From contig NZ_CP108046.1 of assembly GCF_041435115.1 (NCBI RefSeq), positions 10,168,001 to 10,232,000 of the forward strand: a stretch of DNA of 64,000 bases, written 5' to 3'. Positions 55,955 through 64,000 of the stretch are shown here, piece after piece. Numbering within the stretch: the stretch's first letter is position 1; the number at the start of each line of letters is the position of its first letter. The stretch is from Streptomyces sp. NBC_00289. GTDB lineage: Bacteria; Actinomycetota; Actinomycetes; Streptomycetales; Streptomycetaceae. The translations under genes were made by a program, and so were the position numbers. A model generated the notes under the pieces. The model did not search any database. It saw nothing but the letters and a program-made list of their open reading frames with translations, and was not told the DNA's origin.

Positions 55955-57080
55955 AGGGCTCTTGCAAAGTCGAATTTCTCTGACGTCTGTGCTGGTCCGC
56001 GGGGGATGCCGAGGAGGTCGAGTGGTGCGGTGAAGGGTTCGTAGGACAGGTCACGGACGGCTTCGGTCATGTTGGTGGCCTCGGTGGCGCGGAGCCGATT
56101 GAGGGCGGTGTTGCGCAGGGTGGCCATGTTCTCCGGGCCGTGGCCGGTGCGGATCTGCGAGCGGTCCTCGTCCCAGAGGCTGTCCCGCACGTAGTGGATC
56201 TTGTTCTCGATGTGCCAGTGACCGCGCAGGGCCAGGGCGATGTCCTGGGGATTCGCCTGGCGTGAGGACAGGTCGGCCTTCTCCCAGGGAAGGTGGTGAC
56301 ACCGGGCGTACAGGGTGGGCTGGTTGAGCTTGACGGTGAGCAGGTAATGGGCCTTCTTGTCCTGGACCAGGAACCGGGCGGTCTCACGCTGCGTGTGCAG
56401 TGCATCCGCGCTCACCCACGCGCCCTCGATGTCCAGCGGGCCGGGCAACTCGCGCAGCCAGGGGACTTCGTTGGACTTGTCGGGGACCCGTAACTGGGCG
56501 ATGACCTGGTCGTCCTGGTCGATGACGGCCAGGAGGTGAGCCGCGGTCCGTGTCCGGGTGCGCGAGCCCCGGGCGCTCTTGCCGTCCGCCGCCAACCGCA
56601 CGGGACGGTCACGCTCTGCACCTGCGGGTCGCAGCAGCACGGCCAGGCCGTCGGGGTGCAGCCGCTCGACGACCCGGCGGACGGTATCCATCGACGCGGC
56701 CGGCCGCACCCCCAAAACGCCACGGACCGGGAAACCCAGCCGGCCCAGGGTGTCCTGAGGCGCCCGCCGCAGCCAGTGCCCGATCGCCGTGTGCGAACGC
56801 GCCCCGGCCGCCACCGCGCAGGCCGCCGCTCTCACCAGCGCGACCAGCGGATACCGCGTCCCCGACGATCACGCGGATCGACAGCCTCCACCGCATCACC
56901 CGTCGGGAGGACGGCACGCGACAGGACGAACGCAGGCATGGCAGACTCACGAATCACCGAAGCTCCGTTGTTTGCAGGCGAGTTGGTTGCTCACCCACAT
57001 CAACGGAGCTTCGGCATGTCTGGTCACACCTCACCTGACCAGCCCACTCACAAGATCACGGCAACTTTGCAAGAGCTCTG
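55955..57080 (-). mobile_element. ISAs1-family element, complete ends, 10-bp target duplication
   Basis: The ends CAGGGCTCTTGCAAAG and (complement of the right end) CAGAGCTCTTGCAAAG are inverted repeats. ATCGCCCACC occurs just outside both (55945-55954 and 57081-57090), a 10-bp duplication inside the ISL3 gene. It is 1126 bp, shorter than normal because of an internal deletion. Confidence 0.8.
55990..57015 (-). pseudogene. ISAs1 transposase with internal deletion and frameshift
   Basis: From the right the frame starts near 57015 (M-P-K-L-R region) and shifts near 56850. It then reads A-A-C-A-V-A-A-G-A-R-S-H-T-A-I-G-H-W-L, L-A-A-D-G-K-S-A-R-G-S (first Asp), A-W-V-S-A-D-A-L-H-T-Q (second Asp), D-K-K-A-H-Y-L-L-T-V-K-L-N-Q-P and W-H-I-E-N-K-I-H-Y-V-R-D (Glu). 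About 40 residues between L-P-W and the W-x-I-E-N motif are missing (the usual H-G-R-x-E-x-R block), so the protein is dead although its ends are intact. Confidence 0.75.
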
Positions 57081-57134
57081 ATCGCCCACCTCCGCCGCCG
57101 TTACGCGGACCGGCCGACCATGACACCCAGATGA
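57081..57134 (+). pseudogene. ISL3-family transposase D, segment 3 (C-terminal end)
   Basis: After the target duplication the frame reads (L-I-A-H-)L-R-R-R-Y-A-D-R-P-T-M-T-P-R and stops at 57132-57134. It continues segment 2 in frame if ISAs1 and one duplication are removed. Confidence 0.7.
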
Positions 57135-57640
57135 TCTCCGCCTACGGAAATCTTGCCATAGCCATGAATGATCAACCTCCAGCCAACCCGCCAGGCCAGC
57201 ACGCCCCAACCTCAATCGCGCACCCCTCCGTTATGGGATGGGTGACATCCAGGCCGCTTGATGGGGGACGACGGCGAGCGTGGTGCAACGGGAATGTATT
57301 GGTGAGGTAAAGATTCCTGAAAAGACTCTTGATGGTCACGGTTCACCATCGCCTGACAGTTACTGGGCTGGCTCATCGGGGGAATGGCGAAGTTGTGCGG
57401 CGGGTAACACCCTGGCCAATGAGGAAGCAGGGCGACTGGACTTCCTCACCTGATGTCTTCGTTGCATGCAGCGGGCGCATCCTGATCGTCTCATGAATGC
57501 GCTGATTGATCTGGAACTTCCCGTACCCTCCCCCGACTTTCCGCCAGATCCCATGACCTGCAGAGGTAGCGTCGCAAGTGCCGATTTCAAGATTGCGGTG
57601 CGACCCAGCAGAGCGTGAGCAGGTTTCGGATGCTGTGAAA
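57135..57640. other. Intergenic stretch before lsr2, nothing recognised
   Basis: About 500 bp, with the right part noticeably lower in GC. The left end should contain the ISL3 D terminus. I see no gene or structured RNA. Confidence 0.4.
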
Positions 57641-57652
57641 CTCGAGATGCGC

Positions 57653-57658
57653 TAATAT
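57653..57658 (+). promoter_or_regulatory. Likely -10 box (TAATAT) of lsr2, implying a leaderless mRNA
   Basis: TAATAT ends 7 nt before the lsr2 ATG (57666), so transcription would start at or next to the ATG. No Shine-Dalgarno sequence precedes the ATG. No convincing -35 hexamer is seen at the standard distance. Confidence 0.4.
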
Positions 57659-57665
57659 CGTTTAC

Positions 57666-58007
57666 ATGGCCCAGAAGGTGATCACGACATTTGTGGACGA
57701 CTTGACCGGCGAACAGTCGCAGGACATCTCCACTCACAGCATCCTTATTGATGGAGCGGGGGTCGAAATCGATCTTACGGACGAAAACTACGAAAAACTC
57801 CTCGAGCTGCTGAATCCTTATCTTCACGCTGACGGTACCCGCAGGATCCGTGGCGGGACTAAGTCGAAGGGGCAGCCCAGGATGCCCGCAGACAGGAAGG
57901 CCGACTCTTCCGCGATCCGAGCTTGGGCTCGGGAAAACGGCCATGAGGTCAGCGATCGAGGCCGTGTGTCCGCCTCGGTGCGTGAGGCGTACGAGAAGGC
58001 CAAGTAG
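57666..58007 (+). CDS. lsr2: Lsr2 nucleoid-associated protein (xenogeneic silencer), intact
   Basis: 113 residues. The N-terminal dimerisation domain reads M-A-Q-K-V-I-T-T-F-V-D-D-L-T-G, followed by I-D-L-T-D-E-N-Y-E-K-L-L-E-L-L-N-P-Y. The C-terminal DNA-binding domain has I-R-A-W-A-R-E-N-G-H-E-V-S-D-R-G-R-V-S, with the AT-hook-like R-G-R (98-100) that enters the minor groove of AT-rich DNA. Length and motifs equal typical Lsr2 (about 110 aa). It bridges DNA and silences AT-rich horizontally acquired genes. In this window the lower-GC islands are plausible targets. Whether it is the main chromosomal Lsr2 or an island-borne paralogue cannot be told here. The surrounding IS debris favours the latter. 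Confidence 0.92.
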   Translation: MAQKVITTFVDDLTGEQSQDISTHSILIDGAGVEIDLTDENYEKLLELLNPYLHADGTRRIRGGTKSKGQPRMPADRKADSSAIRAWARENGHEVSDRGRVSASVREAYEKAK

Positions 58008-58184
58008 GCTGAAGCAACGAGATCCCGCAGCTTGAGGGATCTTGACCAAAGCAGTATCGACCAGCCAAACCGCCGCTTCGCAGGAGGGGGCGGTTTTGTC
58101 GAGCCTGTTCACGTGTACTGAACCGCCCCGGGTTTGTTGTAGGCGGCGGGCTGTCCCGAGTTGGGTAGTGGGGTGCGGAGCGCT

Positions 58185-58275
58185 CTTGGAGTACCTCGAA
58201 ATCTTCCACAACCGCCAGCGCAAACACTCCGCGCTGGGCATGCTCACCCCCATGGAGTACGCACTGCTGCCACCC
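58185..58275 (+). pseudogene. IS3 orfB, C-terminal scrap
   Basis: The plus strand reads L-E-Y-L-E-I-F-H-N-R-Q-R-K-H-S-A-L-G-M-L-T-P-M-E-Y, the last motif of IS3 orfB. Nothing upstream of it in frame belongs to the family. Confidence 0.6.
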
Positions 58276-58419
58276 GGCCGGATCCTCTTCCTGGGGGCCT
58301 CGTTGAATCTCGTGGAGGCACCCATTTTCTCCAGGTGCCACCTTGACCGTTCAGGCGCGAGGAAGGTGTGCCGGGCGCCTCACCCGTCGATCGCCTTTCA
58401 GGTGAACGTGGGAACCGTC

Positions 58420-58795
58420 CGGTGTCGTCCTCGCCTCGCGCAGCCAGTGCGGCGGAAGGACAGGCACGTCGTCAGCCGACGGCGCCACCTCGTCTGTGAT
58501 CCCGCGTTCCTGGCCGTGGCCTGGGAGCGGGTCGCGGGGAACAAGGGCGCACGCTCGGCGGGAGTGGACGGCATGACCGTCACCTTCGTCCGGGAACGGA
58601 TGGGCGAGGCTCAGTTCCTCGCCGGTCTGCGGGAGCAGTTGACGTCCCGCAGTTTCCGCCCAGTGCCGGTCAGGGAGCGGATGACCCCAAGCCGGGGTCG
58701 CGCGAGCGGCGCCGACTGGGCATCCCGACCGTGGCCGACCGGGTGGTCCAGGCGGCCTTGAAGCTGGTGCTGGAGCCGATTTTCGAGGTGGCCCA
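58420..58795 (+). pseudogene. Group II intron reverse transcriptase, N-terminal fragment
   Basis: The plus strand reads V-C-D-P-A-F-L-A-V-A-W-E-R-V-A-G-N-K-G-A-R-S-A-G-V-D-G-M-T-V, then F-R-P-V-P-V-R-E-R-M. After a frame shift it gives I-P-T-V-A-D-R-V-V-Q-A-A-L-K-L-V-L-E-P-I-F-E. This is RT motif 0 to 1 of group II introns. It ends abruptly and joins the relE fragment. The C-terminal half at 30.7 kb lacks exactly such an N-terminus, but they need not come from one copy. Confidence 0.75.
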
Positions 58796-59016
58796 CAGCG
58801 CTCAACGAGGCAGCCGGCCTTCTGAAGGCCGATTCCGCCGGCGTGGACGCACTGTTGCATGCCACGGACCGGCTCGCGGACGATCCGGCCCCCGAAGGCT
58901 CTCGCGCGTGGGGAAGCGGCCACCGGCGTCTGCACAGCGGCCCGTGGAGGATCCTGTACCGCATCGACGTCCAGAACAGCACGCTGCACATTGAGCATGT
59001 AGGACACACCGGCTGA
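58796..59016 (+). pseudogene. RelE/ParE-family toxin, N-terminus lost
   Basis: The frame ending at TGA 59014-59016 reads A-L-N-E-A-A-G-L-L-K, D-R-L-A-D-D-P-A-P-E-G-S-R-A-W-G, R-R-L-H-S-G-P-W-R-I-L-Y-R-I-D-V and L-H-I-E-H-V-G-H-T, the RelE fold with its conserved R-x-x-x-G-x-x-R-x-x-Y segment. The start and first strand are replaced by the RT fragment. No antitoxin gene is adjacent on either side, so it cannot function as a toxin-antitoxin pair. Confidence 0.7.
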
Positions 59017-59064
59017 GCGGGGCTACCCGGCGACTCGAGCGACTGGTCGGGCCGTGATGATGGA

Positions 59065-59395
59065 TCAGCCGACCGGCTGGGCGCGGGCCGCATGCCAAGC
59101 ATCCCAGATGTCGGTGCGGAGTGGGCCTCGATCAGGCACACCATGCCCTGGTCCTTGGCCCACTGCCGTACCTGTGGCACCGGCGGGTTCGCCGCGGCTG
59201 GTGCGGGATCTGGTCGGCGGCGGGCGATGACGACGGGGCGGGAGGGCGGCTGGGGCAGCTGGCCGGGAGAGGTGGCGGCAAAGCGGCGGCGTTCGAGGAT
59301 CCGGCGGCGCTTGTGGTGCATGCGCTCCAGCCAGGGCATGTCAGCGTCGAGGTAGTGGTGCGCCTCGACGTGGGATTCCTTAGCCTCGCGCTTTC
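59065..59395 (-). pseudogene. Second Lsr2-like gene, frameshifted
   Basis: The minus strand reads Y-L-D-A-D-M-P-W-L-E-R-M-H-H-K-R-R-R-I-L-E-R-R-R, a linker rich in Pro and Ala, then P-Q-V-R-Q-W-A-K-D-Q. After a one-base shift near 59150 it gives G-H-G-V-P-D-R-G-P-L-R-T-D-I-W-D-A-W-H-A-A, ending at the complement of 59065-59067. I-x-x-W-A-x-x-x-G-x-x-V-x-x-R-G is the Lsr2 DNA-binding signature. The N-terminal domain is unlike classical Lsr2 and its upstream end stops near the ISL3 E boundary, so the gene is both shifted and probably truncated. Confidence 0.6.
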
Positions 59396-59429
59396 ACGAG
59401 GTGGGCTGTGTCGGCGTCGGCTGAACCTG

Positions 59430-61165
59430 GGTTCTGGATCACTTTCAGTGCTGGGGCCACGGAGGGTCACCGAAACCGCGATCATGAACGGTCGTGGGTG
59501 ATGTTCTCCTCCAGAACCTGTGGTTCCACCAGGTCCAAGGTGTCGTGATCGAAAACGTTGTGCCTGACGGCGAGTTGGTGGCCGTGCGGGCCCGGGCGGT
59601 TGCGGAGCGGGTCGTATGTCCAGCGTGCGGGACGCTGTCGTCTCGGGTGCACAGCCGGTACGTACGGCGGCTCGCCGACAGCTCGGTCAGAGGGCGTCCG
59701 GTGCTGATCGAGTTACAGGTGCGGCGGTTCCGCTGCGGCCAACGTTTGTGCAGACAGGCGACGTTCGCCGAGCAGGTCGACGGACTGACCGTCCGGCACG
59801 GCCGACGCAGCGCCGGGCTGCAGACAGTGCTGGAGCGTGTGGCGGTGATGCTGGCCGGCCGTGCCGGTGCCCGCCTCTCCCAGACTCTGGCCGCCGGGGT
59901 GAGCAGGTCGACACTGCTGCGGTTGATCCGTCGCCTGCCGGAGCCCGAGACCTCGACACCGCGGGTGCTCGGGGTGGACGACTTCGCGCTGCGCAAGGGC
60001 CACAAGTACGGCACGATCCTGATCGACATCGAAACCCGTCAGCCCATCGACCTGCTGCCGGACCGGACGACGTCGACGGTCGCCAAGTGGCTCGCCGACC
60101 ATCCCGGCATCGAGGTGATCTGTCGGGACCGCTCCACCGCCTATGCCGAGGCCGGACGGCTCGGCGCCCCGAACGCCATCCACGTCGCGGACCGATGGCA
60201 CATCTGGTCGAACCTTACTGAGGCCGTCGAGAAGACAGTCGTTCAACACCGCGCTCTGCTACGTGAGCCGCACGACGCCGCCACGGCCCAGGCCGTCGCG
60301 GACACGGAGAACACGAACCTCGATCCGCCCTCTCCCAGAGGGCCGCGGACAACCGGCCGACTCTCCGACCGCATCCGGGAACAGCACGCGGCTATCCACG
60401 CTCTCCTCGAGCAGGGCATCGGACTGCGCGCGATCGCCCGCCAACAGGGGCTGGCCCGCAATACCGTCCGCCGCTTCGCCAACGCGGCAAGCGCGGACGA
60501 ACTCCTGGTTGGCCGGTGGACCGGCCGAGCCAGCATTCTCGACCCCTACAAGCCTTACCTGCACCAGCGGTGGGCGGAGGGCTGCACCGTCGCCCGCCGC
60601 CTGTTCGAGGAAGTACGCGAACGTGGCTACCCCGGCGGCGAGAACGTGGTGAAGGTCTACGTGGCCAAACTCCGCGAGAACTTTCCGCACGACCCGCCCC
60701 ACAAGACGCCGTCCGTGCGGAATGTGACCAGCTGGCTCACCCGCCATCCCGACCGCCTCACCGAGGACCAGACCCAGCAGCTCAAAGCGATCCTGGCTCG
60801 CTGCCCCGCGCTCGACCGCACCGCCCACCACGTCCGCACGTTTGCCGAGCTCATGAACAACCGTCAGGGCCGGGACCTGAACAAGTGGATCACGAGCGTC
60901 CGGGCCGAGGACCTGCCAGCCCTTCATACCTTCGTCACCGGTCTCGGCCAGGATCTCGATGCCGTCGTCGCCGGCCTCAGCCTTCGCTACAGCTCCGGCG
61001 CGGTCGAGGGTCAGAACAACAAGATCAAGATGTTGAAGCGGCAGATGTTCGGCCGAGCCAACTTCGACCTGCTCCGCAAACGGGTCCTCCTCACCGCGCG
61101 ATGCCGTTCATGATCGCGGTTTCGGTGACCCTCCGTGGCCCTAGCACTGAAAGTGATCCAGAACC
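59430..61165 (+). mobile_element. ISL3-family element E, complete, with 61-bp inverted repeats
   Basis: The first 61 bp, starting GGTTCTGGATCACTTTCAGT, are repeated in inverse orientation at 61105-61165 with a single mismatch (G/A at position 24). The element is 1736 bp. Confidence 0.85.
59494..61113 (+). CDS. ISL3-family transposase E, intact
   Basis: 539 residues from GTG 59494, just inside the left repeat. Zinc-binding N-domain C-P-A-C-G-T-L-S-S-R-V-H-S-R-Y, R-F-R-C-G-Q-R-L-C-R-Q-A-T-F-A-E-Q. Catalytic core V-L-G-V-D-D-F-A-L-R-K-G (first Asp), I-H-V-A-D-R-W-H-I-W-S (second Asp), helix-turn-helix L-R-A-I-A-R-Q-Q-G-L-A-R-N-T-V-R-R and A-V-E-G-Q-N-N-K-I-K-M-L-K-R-Q-M-F-G-R (Glu). The stop codon lies inside the right repeat, so the last few residues (A-R-C-R-S) are encoded by the IS end. 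No frameshift. Probably active. Confidence 0.9.
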   Translation: MGDVLLQNLWFHQVQGVVIENVVPDGELVAVRARAVAERVVCPACGTLSSRVHSRYVRRLADSSVRGRPVLIELQVRRFRCGQRLCRQATFAEQVDGLTVRHGRRSAGLQTVLERVAVMLAGRAGARLSQTLAAGVSRSTLLRLIRRLPEPETSTPRVLGVDDFALRKGHKYGTILIDIETRQPIDLLPDRTTSTVAKWLADHPGIEVICRDRSTAYAEAGRLGAPNAIHVADRWHIWSNLTEAVEKTVVQHRALLREPHDAATAQAVADTENTNLDPPSPRGPRTTGRLSDRIREQHAAIHALLEQGIGLRAIARQQGLARNTVRRFANAASADELLVGRWTGRASILDPYKPYLHQRWAEGCTVARRLFEEVRERGYPGGENVVKVYVAKLRENFPHDPPHKTPSVRNVTSWLTRHPDRLTEDQTQQLKAILARCPALDRTAHHVRTFAELMNNRQGRDLNKWITSVRAEDLPALHTFVTGLGQDLDAVVAGLSLRYSSGAVEGQNNKIKMLKRQMFGRANFDLLRKRVLLTARCRS

Positions 61166-61288
61166 AGGATTCGGGCGACGGCGAGAGGCTGTCCAAGCGT
61201 TGATCAGAAACACGGAAAGTGCCCTTGACCTGCAACGATAGGACTTGCTGAGGGTCCTGTTGGCTGCAAGGAAAAGAGCACTTTCCAG

Positions 61289-62341
61289 GTGAGAGAGCCT
61301 ATCTCGTCGTACCCACATGTCCGTGTCCGGGGAGACGGTCGGCAGGTGGTCTCGCAGGCCGGTGCGGTCCTGCTGCTGGAGACGGTCCGCAAGACGGGCC
61401 TTGACCAGGCGATATCCGCAGCTCTGGCGCCGTGGCGCAAACCGCGGGCCGTCCACGATCCCGGCAAGATCCTCCTGGACGTTGCCCTGGCGGTCGCACT
61501 GGGCGGGGACTGCCTCGCGGACGTCGCGATGCTGCGGTGTGAGCGGGCCATCTTCGGCCCGGTCGCCTCCGATCCGACCGTCTCCCGCCTGATCGACACC
61601 CTCGCCGCGTCCGGCGAGAAAGCCCTGCAGGCCATCCGGTCCGCACGCTCCGAAGTCCGCCATCGTGCCTGGTCGTTGGCCGGCGAGAACGCCCCGGACG
61701 CCGACGGTCAGGTCACCGTCGACCTCGACGGCGTCCTCGTGATCGCCCACTCCGACAAGCAGGACGCGGCGCCAACGTGGAAGAAGACCTACGGCCATCA
61801 CCCGCTGACGGCCTTCGTCGACCAGGGACCGGGCGGAACCGGAGAGCCGGTCGCCACCCTCCTCAGACCGGGAAACGCGGGCTCCAACACCGCTGCCGAC
61901 CACATCACCACCGCCCAACTCGCCCTGGCCCAACTGCCCAAGCGATACCGACGAGGACGGCAGACGCTGATCCGCACGGACTCCGCCGGCGGCACCCACG
62001 ACTTCGTGTCCTGGCTCGCGAAGCGGGGCCGATGGCTGTCCTACTCGGTCGGCATGACGGTCAGCGAAGCCATCCACGAACACGTGCTGAAGGTCCCCGC
62101 CTCGGCCTGGACCCCGGCCATCGAGACCGACGGTGAGGCGCGGGACGGGGCCTGGGTCGCCGAGCTCACCGGTAAGCTCCTGGACGGCTGGCCCAAGGGC
62201 ATGCGGCTCATCGTCCGCAAGGAACGGCCTCATCCTGGCGCCCAGTTGAGGATCACGGACGCGGACGGCATGCGGATCACATGCTTCGCGACCAACACCA
62301 CCGGCCGGCCGATCGCCGAGCTCGAGCTGCGCCGGAAAGCG
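61289..62341 (+). pseudogene. IS1380-family transposase C, C-terminus lost
   Basis: The frame runs from the GTG-rich start region R-E-P-I-S-S-Y-P-H-V-R-V-R-G-D-G-R through D-P-T-V-S-R-L-I-D-T-L, V-T-V-D-L-D-G-V-L-V-I-A-H-S-D-K-Q (first Asp), G-S-N-T-A-A-D-H-I-T-T-A-Q and T-L-I-R-T-D-S-A-G-G-T-H-D-F (second Asp). It goes to I-A-E-L-E-L-R-R-K, where it meets IS701 sequence. About 350 of 460 residues are in one frame, and the catalytic Glu region is gone. The upstream repeat-like end lies near 61195 (CGTTGATCAGAAACACGG). Confidence 0.8.
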
Positions 62342-62597
62342 GCAGGTCCACCGGGACCGCCAGCACGTAGCGCAGCCGGCCGGCGTGCAGCCAGGCCCGC
62401 AGTCCCGGGTCGCGTCCGTAGCCGGAATCGGCGGTCGCGCGAACGGCAGCCCCGCCGCCAGCGCGCGTTCCAGCATGCCGAGCCACAACCGCGGCTTGGT
62501 GGCAGGCTTGCGCGATGGCCTGGTGTCGGCGTCGCCAGGCGGACCAGTGCAGGACATGGCTGATGTCGTGGCGGAGCGGGGGCAGGGCGGTTCGCGG
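62342..62597 (-). pseudogene. IS701-family transposase, two joined fragments
   Basis: The minus strand reads L-G-M-L-E-R-A-L-A-A-G-L-P-F-A, then (other frame) A-D-S-G-Y-G-R-D-P-G-L-R-A-W-L-H-A-G-R-L-R-Y-V-L-A-V (second Asp segment). The C-terminal tail near 62590-62505 is the one shared with 27.9 kb. An internal deletion has fused core and tail. Confidence 0.6.
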
Positions 62598-63299
62598 TCG
62601 CCCGTCCCCAGGGCAGCGTGCGCAGCCGCTCGTGCAGCGTGGGCTGGTTCTTCTTCACGGTGAACGCGTAGTGTGCCTTCTTCGTCTCGACGAGGAAGGC
62701 AGCGTGGTCACGCTGCGTGTGTAAGGCATCAGCGGTCACCACGATCCCGGCCAGCCCGAAGGGGGCCAGCAGGGCGGCGAAGCAGGTGATTTCATTCGTC
62801 CTGTCCGGTACGCGTAGCTGGGTGGCTGGGTGATGGTCTGGCCGTCGCTGGTCATGGCAGCGAGCAGATGCGCGGCCGGGGTCTGGCCATGGCGGGACCC
62901 GCGGGCGCTCTTGCCGTCCGCGGCCACCGACTCCACCCCGGCCGGGACCTCCCCGGTCAAGTCAGCCAGACCACCTGGACAGACGGTGGAAACGATCCTC
63001 CGGAGTGTCGACCTGCTCGGCGCGATCCACACGTTCAGCGAGGTCAGCAGGCGTGCGCCGAGCCGGGCCAGTGTCCGCTGCGGCGCACTGCGGGCCCACT
63101 GCCCGATCGCCGTGTACGACCGCGCGCCCGCCACCACGGCGGACGCAGCGATCAGCAGCACCGCCACGAACGGGTGACGTACGCCCCGGCGATGCCGCGG
63201 GTCTGGGAGTCTGACCAGCCGCTCCGCCAACGACAGCCCGAACACCCTTCCAACGAAGGCGACTTGACGAGACAGACGGTGGCAGACTGACGGCACATG
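62598..63299 (-). pseudogene. ISAs1-family transposase, N-terminal two thirds
   Basis: From ATG (complement of 63297-63299): L-P-D-P-R-H-R-R-G-V-R-H-P-F-V-A-V-L-L-I-A-A-S-A-V-V-A-G-A-R-S-Y-T-A-I-G-Q-W, V-A-A-D-G-K-S-A-R-G-S-R-H (first Asp), then after a frame change V-T-A-D-A-L-H-T-Q-R-D-H-A-A-F (second Asp) and T-K-K-A-H-Y-A-F-T-V-K-K-N-Q-P-T-L-H. It stops at the IS701 junction before the Glu motif. Confidence 0.75.
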
Positions 63300-63450
63300 A
63301 GGCTCCGGTTTTTGAACGGTGACTGGCAGGCCATCCGCCCACAACGGGAGCCTCGATCTGTTCGTAGCGACCCCCGCCGACATCGTCACCACCCTGTGAC
63401 CAGCACCTTCACCCACCCGGCAGGACTTTGGAACAGCCCTGGGTGGTCTG

Positions 63451-63558
63451 CTGAGACCTGGTTGGGTTGATGCGTTGTCGCCGGTTGTGGCGGCGGTGTT
63501 GGTGGCTGGGGTGGTGGGGCAGGCGCCGGTGGCGTCGGCGGCTGATCCGACGGGATGA
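63451..63558 (+). pseudogene. Secreted-protein N-terminus, cut short
   Basis: The frame reads A-L-S-P-V-V-A-A-V-L-V-A-G-V-V-G-Q-A-P-V-A-S-A-A-D-P-T-G and stops at 63556-63558. This is a hydrophobic signal core followed by an A-S-A-A cleavage site. The mature protein is absent. It may be the start of a large secreted (for example RHS-type) gene that was lost. Confidence 0.4.
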
Positions 63559-63666
63559 AATGCTTATTTCCAGGTGAAACATCGAGAACGACTTCTTACA
63601 GTTTTGGAGTAGCAATTACTCAACGCAATGGGTTGCTCCTTCAACTTACCGTGCCGTAGATTCTGA

Positions 63667-64000
<334 letters not shown>

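Noticed and set aside
57360..58325. Minus-strand open frame of 321 codons overlapping lsr2.
   Set aside because: lsr2 on the plus strand is a clear family match, and the reverse frame has no recognisable domain.
58796..59016. Functional RelE toxin with the Lsr2-like gene as its partner.
   Set aside because: The toxin lacks its start and first strand, and the neighbour is a broken DNA-binding protein on the opposite strand, not an antitoxin.

Overview
The window is high-GC actinobacterial DNA, almost certainly Streptomyces. It has GTG and TTG starts, rare TTA (bldA-type) codons confined to specialised genes, an Lsr2 nucleoid protein, RsbW-like/STAS anti-sigma pairs, a bacterial terpene synthase and a FabG-like reductase at the right edge. 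It is dominated by insertion sequences: I recognise pieces of about forty elements from at least fourteen families (ISAs1, IS630, IS66, IS5, IS1380, ISL3, IS21, IS30, IS3, IS256, IS701, IS1182, IS6, IS110, IS4, IS1634, IS200/IS605), most of them frameshifted, truncated or nested. This looks like an accessory island such as a chromosome arm or a plasmid-derived segment.

Region by region. 1-5.4 kb: ISAs1 tail, a decayed RsbW/STAS pair, a complete IS630, and IS66 and IS5 debris. 5.7-11.8 kb: the most interesting part, a compact same-strand operon that I read as an undescribed RiPP-type pathway. It holds a 37-residue candidate precursor ending Cys-Phe-Cys, a degenerate MNIO (DUF692) homologue, a helical/winged-helix partner protein, an MFS exporter, a canonical MNIO, and a glutamine-dependent asparagine-synthetase homologue with an extra C-terminal domain. 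The five protein genes overlap by 4 to 29 bp. 11.8-22.1 kb: IS remnants around a small secreted protein. 22.2-24.6 kb: a Uma2-type protein and an intact STAS plus RsbW-like pair.

24.7-45.5 kb is bounded by two identical direct copies of an IS630 element. The inward flanks of these copies are the two halves of a single IS1380 transposase gene, which suggests that the ~18.3 kb between them entered as a circle by recombination at the IS. The segment carries a secreted protein, a class I terpene synthase, the 3' end of a group II intron, a pterin-dependent aromatic amino acid hydroxylase with a truncated pterin-carbinolamine dehydratase, an inverted copy of the RsbW/STAS locus, and an unrecognised 239-residue protein. 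45.5-57.1 kb: more IS mosaics, a helicase-associated protein with a frameshift near its end, and an ISL3 copy interrupted by two datable insertions (IS1182 and ISAs1). 57.7-59.4 kb: an intact lsr2 with a probable leaderless promoter, a group II intron RT fragment joined to a relE toxin remnant, and a second, broken lsr2-like gene. 59.4-63.3 kb: complete ISL3 and truncated IS1380, IS701 and ISAs1. From 63.7 kb a FabG-like reductase starts and runs off the window.

Functionally, only a few islands are not transposon: the MNIO operon, the terpene synthase, the hydroxylase pair, the anti-sigma pairs, two secreted proteins, Uma2, Lsr2, the helicase-associated gene and FabG. Family assignments come from motifs I can read. 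No database search was run.
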